14,064 bases of DNA from B4-G1 sp964393895 (lineage in GTDB: Bacteria; Chloroflexota; Anaerolineae; B4-G1). The notes beneath the pieces are model-generated. The model was not told the origin of the DNA. It did not search any database and saw only the letters and a list, made by a program, of their open reading frames with translations. The translations under genes and the position numbers were made by a program. Positions 12,843-14,064 of the stretch are shown here, in pieces. The stretch lies in contig CAYMWP010000121.1 in NCBI GenBank assembly GCA_964393895.1, positions 1 to 14,064 of the forward strand. The letters are read 5' to 3'. The number at the start of each line of letters is the position of its first letter. Position 1 is the first letter of the stretch.

Positions 12843-13499
12843 ATGGCACAGATCTTTCTGGATACCGCAAACGTCGAAGAGATCCGCGAGGCGGCCAGTT
12901 GGGGCGTACTCGACGGTGTGACCACCAACCCCACGCTGATGATGCGCGCCGGCGCCGCCGACCTCAAGGCCAATACTCTCAAGATCGTCGAGATCGTGCA
13001 GGGGCCGGTCAGCGCGGAGGTTCTCAGCACCGACGCTGCCGGGATGATCGAGGAAGCGCAGGAGATCCTTGCCTGGTCGGAGCACGTCTACGTCAAAATT
13101 CCCACTACCGTCGAGGGGCTGAAAGCTATGCAGGAGATCTCCTCCTGGCCCAACGGGCGCATCAACGCCACCCTGATCTTTTCCCCGACTCAGGCTTACC
13201 TGGTGGCGCGGGCGGGAGCCAGCTTTGCCTCCATCTTTGTGGGGCGCATGGACGACGCGGGACTGGATGGGATGGAGGTGGTGCGCCAGACGAGAGAGAT
13301 ATTCGATAACTATGGCTTCGAATGCCAGGTTTTGGCCGCCAGCATCCGCCACAACGGGCACGTCCTGGATTCGCTGCTGGCCGGGGCCGACATCCTCACC
13401 GTGCCCTTTGGCGTGCTGCAAAAGATGATCTACAGCCCCTTCACCGACGTGGGGGTAGAGCGCTTCCTGGCCGATTGGGGGAAGGTGGCGGGGAAATAA
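12843..13499 (+). CDS. transaldolase (small TalC/FSA-like family)
   Basis: 218 residues, the size of the compact transaldolase/fructose-6-phosphate aldolase group. It acts in the non-oxidative pentose phosphate pathway, moving a dihydroxyacetone unit between sugar phosphates, in the cytosol. Motifs: FLDTANVEEI (5-14), GVTTNPTL (25-32), the Schiff-base lysine K85 in YVKIPTT, FSPTQAYL (113-120), FVGRMDD (132-138), VLAASIRH (163-170) and TVPFGVL (186-192). The residue that is Gln59 in E. coli FSA is E59 here, and the residue aligned with FSA Tyr131 is F132; Glu and Phe are the transaldolase states. This favours transaldolase over aldolase (inference from established structure-function work). Good GGAGG site and own promoter. 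Single gene. Confidence 0.93.
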   Translation: MAQIFLDTANVEEIREAASWGVLDGVTTNPTLMMRAGAADLKANTLKIVEIVQGPVSAEVLSTDAAGMIEEAQEILAWSEHVYVKIPTTVEGLKAMQEISSWPNGRINATLIFSPTQAYLVARAGASFASIFVGRMDDAGLDGMEVVRQTREIFDNYGFECQVLAASIRHNGHVLDSLLAGADILTVPFGVLQKMIYSPFTDVGVERFLADWGKVAGK

Positions 13500-13501
13500 C
13501 A

Positions 13502-13525
13502 GGGTCTCAGATTGGCACCAGACCC
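13502..13525 (+). terminator. weak hairpin after the transaldolase gene
   Basis: GGGTCT (13502-13507) pairs with AGACCC (13520-13525) around a 12-base loop, two bases after the stop. No real U-tract follows, so it may be only a partial or rho-assisted terminator. Confidence 0.3.
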
Positions 13526-13547
13526 AGGCTAATCTTTAACGTCTCAT

Positions 13548-13694
13548 CTACGCGGAAATGGTTGGGCTATACTGGTTGCCGATGTCATTTTGAATGACGA
13601 GGGCGGGGCGGACTCTACCTTGCTCGTGGCCTCGCACCGGTTCAAAGTCCACACTGAAACCATCGCCGCGCCGGTATTGTTTAGCCACCGGCAT
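13548..13694 (-). pseudogene. truncated MazF/PemK-family toxin
   Basis: On the minus strand the ATG at 13694 opens a 48-residue frame: MPVAKQYRRGDGFSVDFEPV, then RGHEQGRVRPALVIQNDIGN and QYSPTISA before a TAG. This matches the N-terminal third of MazF-type endoribonucleases (RGD...VDF.PVRG.EQG..RP.LVIQND.GN.YSPT). Full-length toxins run to about 110 residues, so the rest, including the second half of the RNase fold, is missing; only the conserved R of the EQGxxRP loop remains. The gene starts inside the antitoxin 3' end, as usual for mazEF pairs. It is a remnant with no activity expected. Confidence 0.75.
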
Positions 13695-13960
13695 GTCCCC
13701 CTGCATCGCAGGGCTGCACATAGCGCGACCAAGTCTCTTCTTCGATGGCTTGCCATTCCTCTGCCATCTCTCGATCCAACTCTGCGTCGGCCAGGTAGCC
13801 GACCTTGAGCCACTCGCGCAGAGTATAGTGGTGGCGGGCGGCGAAAGTACTCTAATGCCTCGCTCACAAAACGACTGATCCCTCGCCGCGGGGCCATCTC
13901 ACGGATGCTCTCCAGCAGGTCTTTGGGCAAGGTCAGGGTGACTTTTTCTGTAGCAGTCAT
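13681..13960 (-). pseudogene. frameshifted ribbon-helix-helix antitoxin (MazE-like)
   Basis: The ATG at 13960 has a perfect AGGAGG five bases upstream. The first 39 residues (MTATEKVTLTLPKDLLESIR then EMAPRRGISRFVSEALEYF) form a ribbon-helix-helix DNA-binding domain typical of CopG/MazE antitoxins. At about 13843 one extra C in TTTCGCC throws the frame off. Dropping it restores AARHHYTLREWLKVGYLADA and then ELDREMAEEWQAIEEETWSR followed by YVQPCDAGGHAGG with a TAA at 13681-13683. That second half is a normal toxin-neutralising tail. As written, the protein would be a non-homologous extension running to 13544. Could be a genuine mutation or a single-base sequence error. It overlaps the truncated toxin start. 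Confidence 0.75.
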
Positions 13961-14019
13961 CGTTACCTCCTGATAGTGCATTTCAAGTGGTATGAATTGA
14001 GTGTGTTTCAAATGAGTTA

Positions 14020-14051
14020 GGTGCGACGCACTTGGTTCAAGATTCGTCCGG
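14020..14051. repeat. second, degraded copy of the GTGCGACG palindromic repeat
   Basis: GTGCGACGCAC (14022-14032) is itself a palindrome. The sequence AGGTGCGACGCACTTGGTTC followed by AAGATTCGTCC parallels the element at 7196, with the right half decayed (CAAGATTCGTCC against CAAGTACGTCGC). It lies upstream of the antitoxin remnant, near the window edge. Confidence 0.45.
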
Positions 14052-14064
14052 TTATACGCGCGAA

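Noticed and set aside
12032..13309. 425-codon plus-strand frame spanning moeA, moaB and transaldolase
   Set aside because: Antisense to moaB/moeA and out of frame with the transaldolase; no family features.
13544..14011. 155-codon continuous minus-strand frame read as one protein
   Set aside because: Only the first 39 residues after the ribosome site look like protein; the rest is the wrong frame after a one-base shift, and the other frames hold the antitoxin tail and toxin.
1..14064. CRISPR array, rRNA, insertion sequence or phage genes
   Set aside because: I looked for regularly spaced repeats, transposase motifs and terminal inverted repeats and saw none; the decayed modules have no visible mobile element beside them.

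Overview
The window is GC-rich bacterial chromosome with short intergenic gaps, sigma70-like promoters, GGAG-type ribosome sites and several ATGA gene overlaps. The gene mix (an EACC1-type conflict protein, a gamma carbonic anhydrase, stand-alone CNB and nucleotidyltransferase proteins, a small transaldolase, MoaB/MoeA, abundant zinc-ribbon and PD-(D/E)XK proteins) resembles Chloroflexota, perhaps Anaerolineae-like. That placement is inference from protein style; there is no rRNA or other marker here to settle it.

Layout, left to right. Positions 113-794 (minus strand): a strong promoter, tRNA-Ser(GGA) with encoded CCA, a terminator hairpin, and a GNAT acetyltransferase whose ribosome site directly follows the terminator U-tract. 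Positions 823-3478 (plus): promoter, an FAD/NAD(P)-binding amine-oxidase-like enzyme, and a translationally coupled CinA whose C-terminal PncC-type domain has lost its catalytic motif. Positions 3475-4085 (plus): its own promoter, an EACC1-like conflict-system component, and the N-terminal stump of a caspase-like peptidase. Positions 4122-5867 (minus): a complete ABC exporter half-transporter. Positions 5976-7180 (minus): a tight three-gene operon of gamma carbonic anhydrase, cyclic-nucleotide-binding protein and a small unknown protein.

Positions 7239-7857 (plus): a promoter driving a 62-residue protein overlapping a minimal nucleotidyltransferase, a toxin-antitoxin-like pair. Positions 7897-10253 (plus): a zinc-ribbon membrane protein overlapping a large DNA methyltransferase whose C-terminus looks like a PD-(D/E)XK nuclease, that is, a possible single-chain restriction-modification enzyme. 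Positions 10257-10938 (minus): an intact ArsR-type repressor with a palindromic operator, followed by the wreck of its operon (a COG0701-type permease fragment with a frameshift, joined to the tail of a small thioredoxin). Positions 10978-12777 (minus): moaB-moeA for molybdenum cofactor synthesis. Positions 12786-13499 (plus): a transaldolase. Positions 13548-13960 (minus): a decayed MazEF pair, with a frameshifted antitoxin and a truncated toxin.

The main theme is housekeeping genes interleaved with accessory modules in different states of decay. Three are visibly broken (EACC1-caspase, ArsR-permease-thioredoxin, MazEF) and two look intact (the nucleotidyltransferase pair and the methyltransferase-nuclease). 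A palindromic repeat with the core GTGCGACG lies next to both toxin-antitoxin-like loci.
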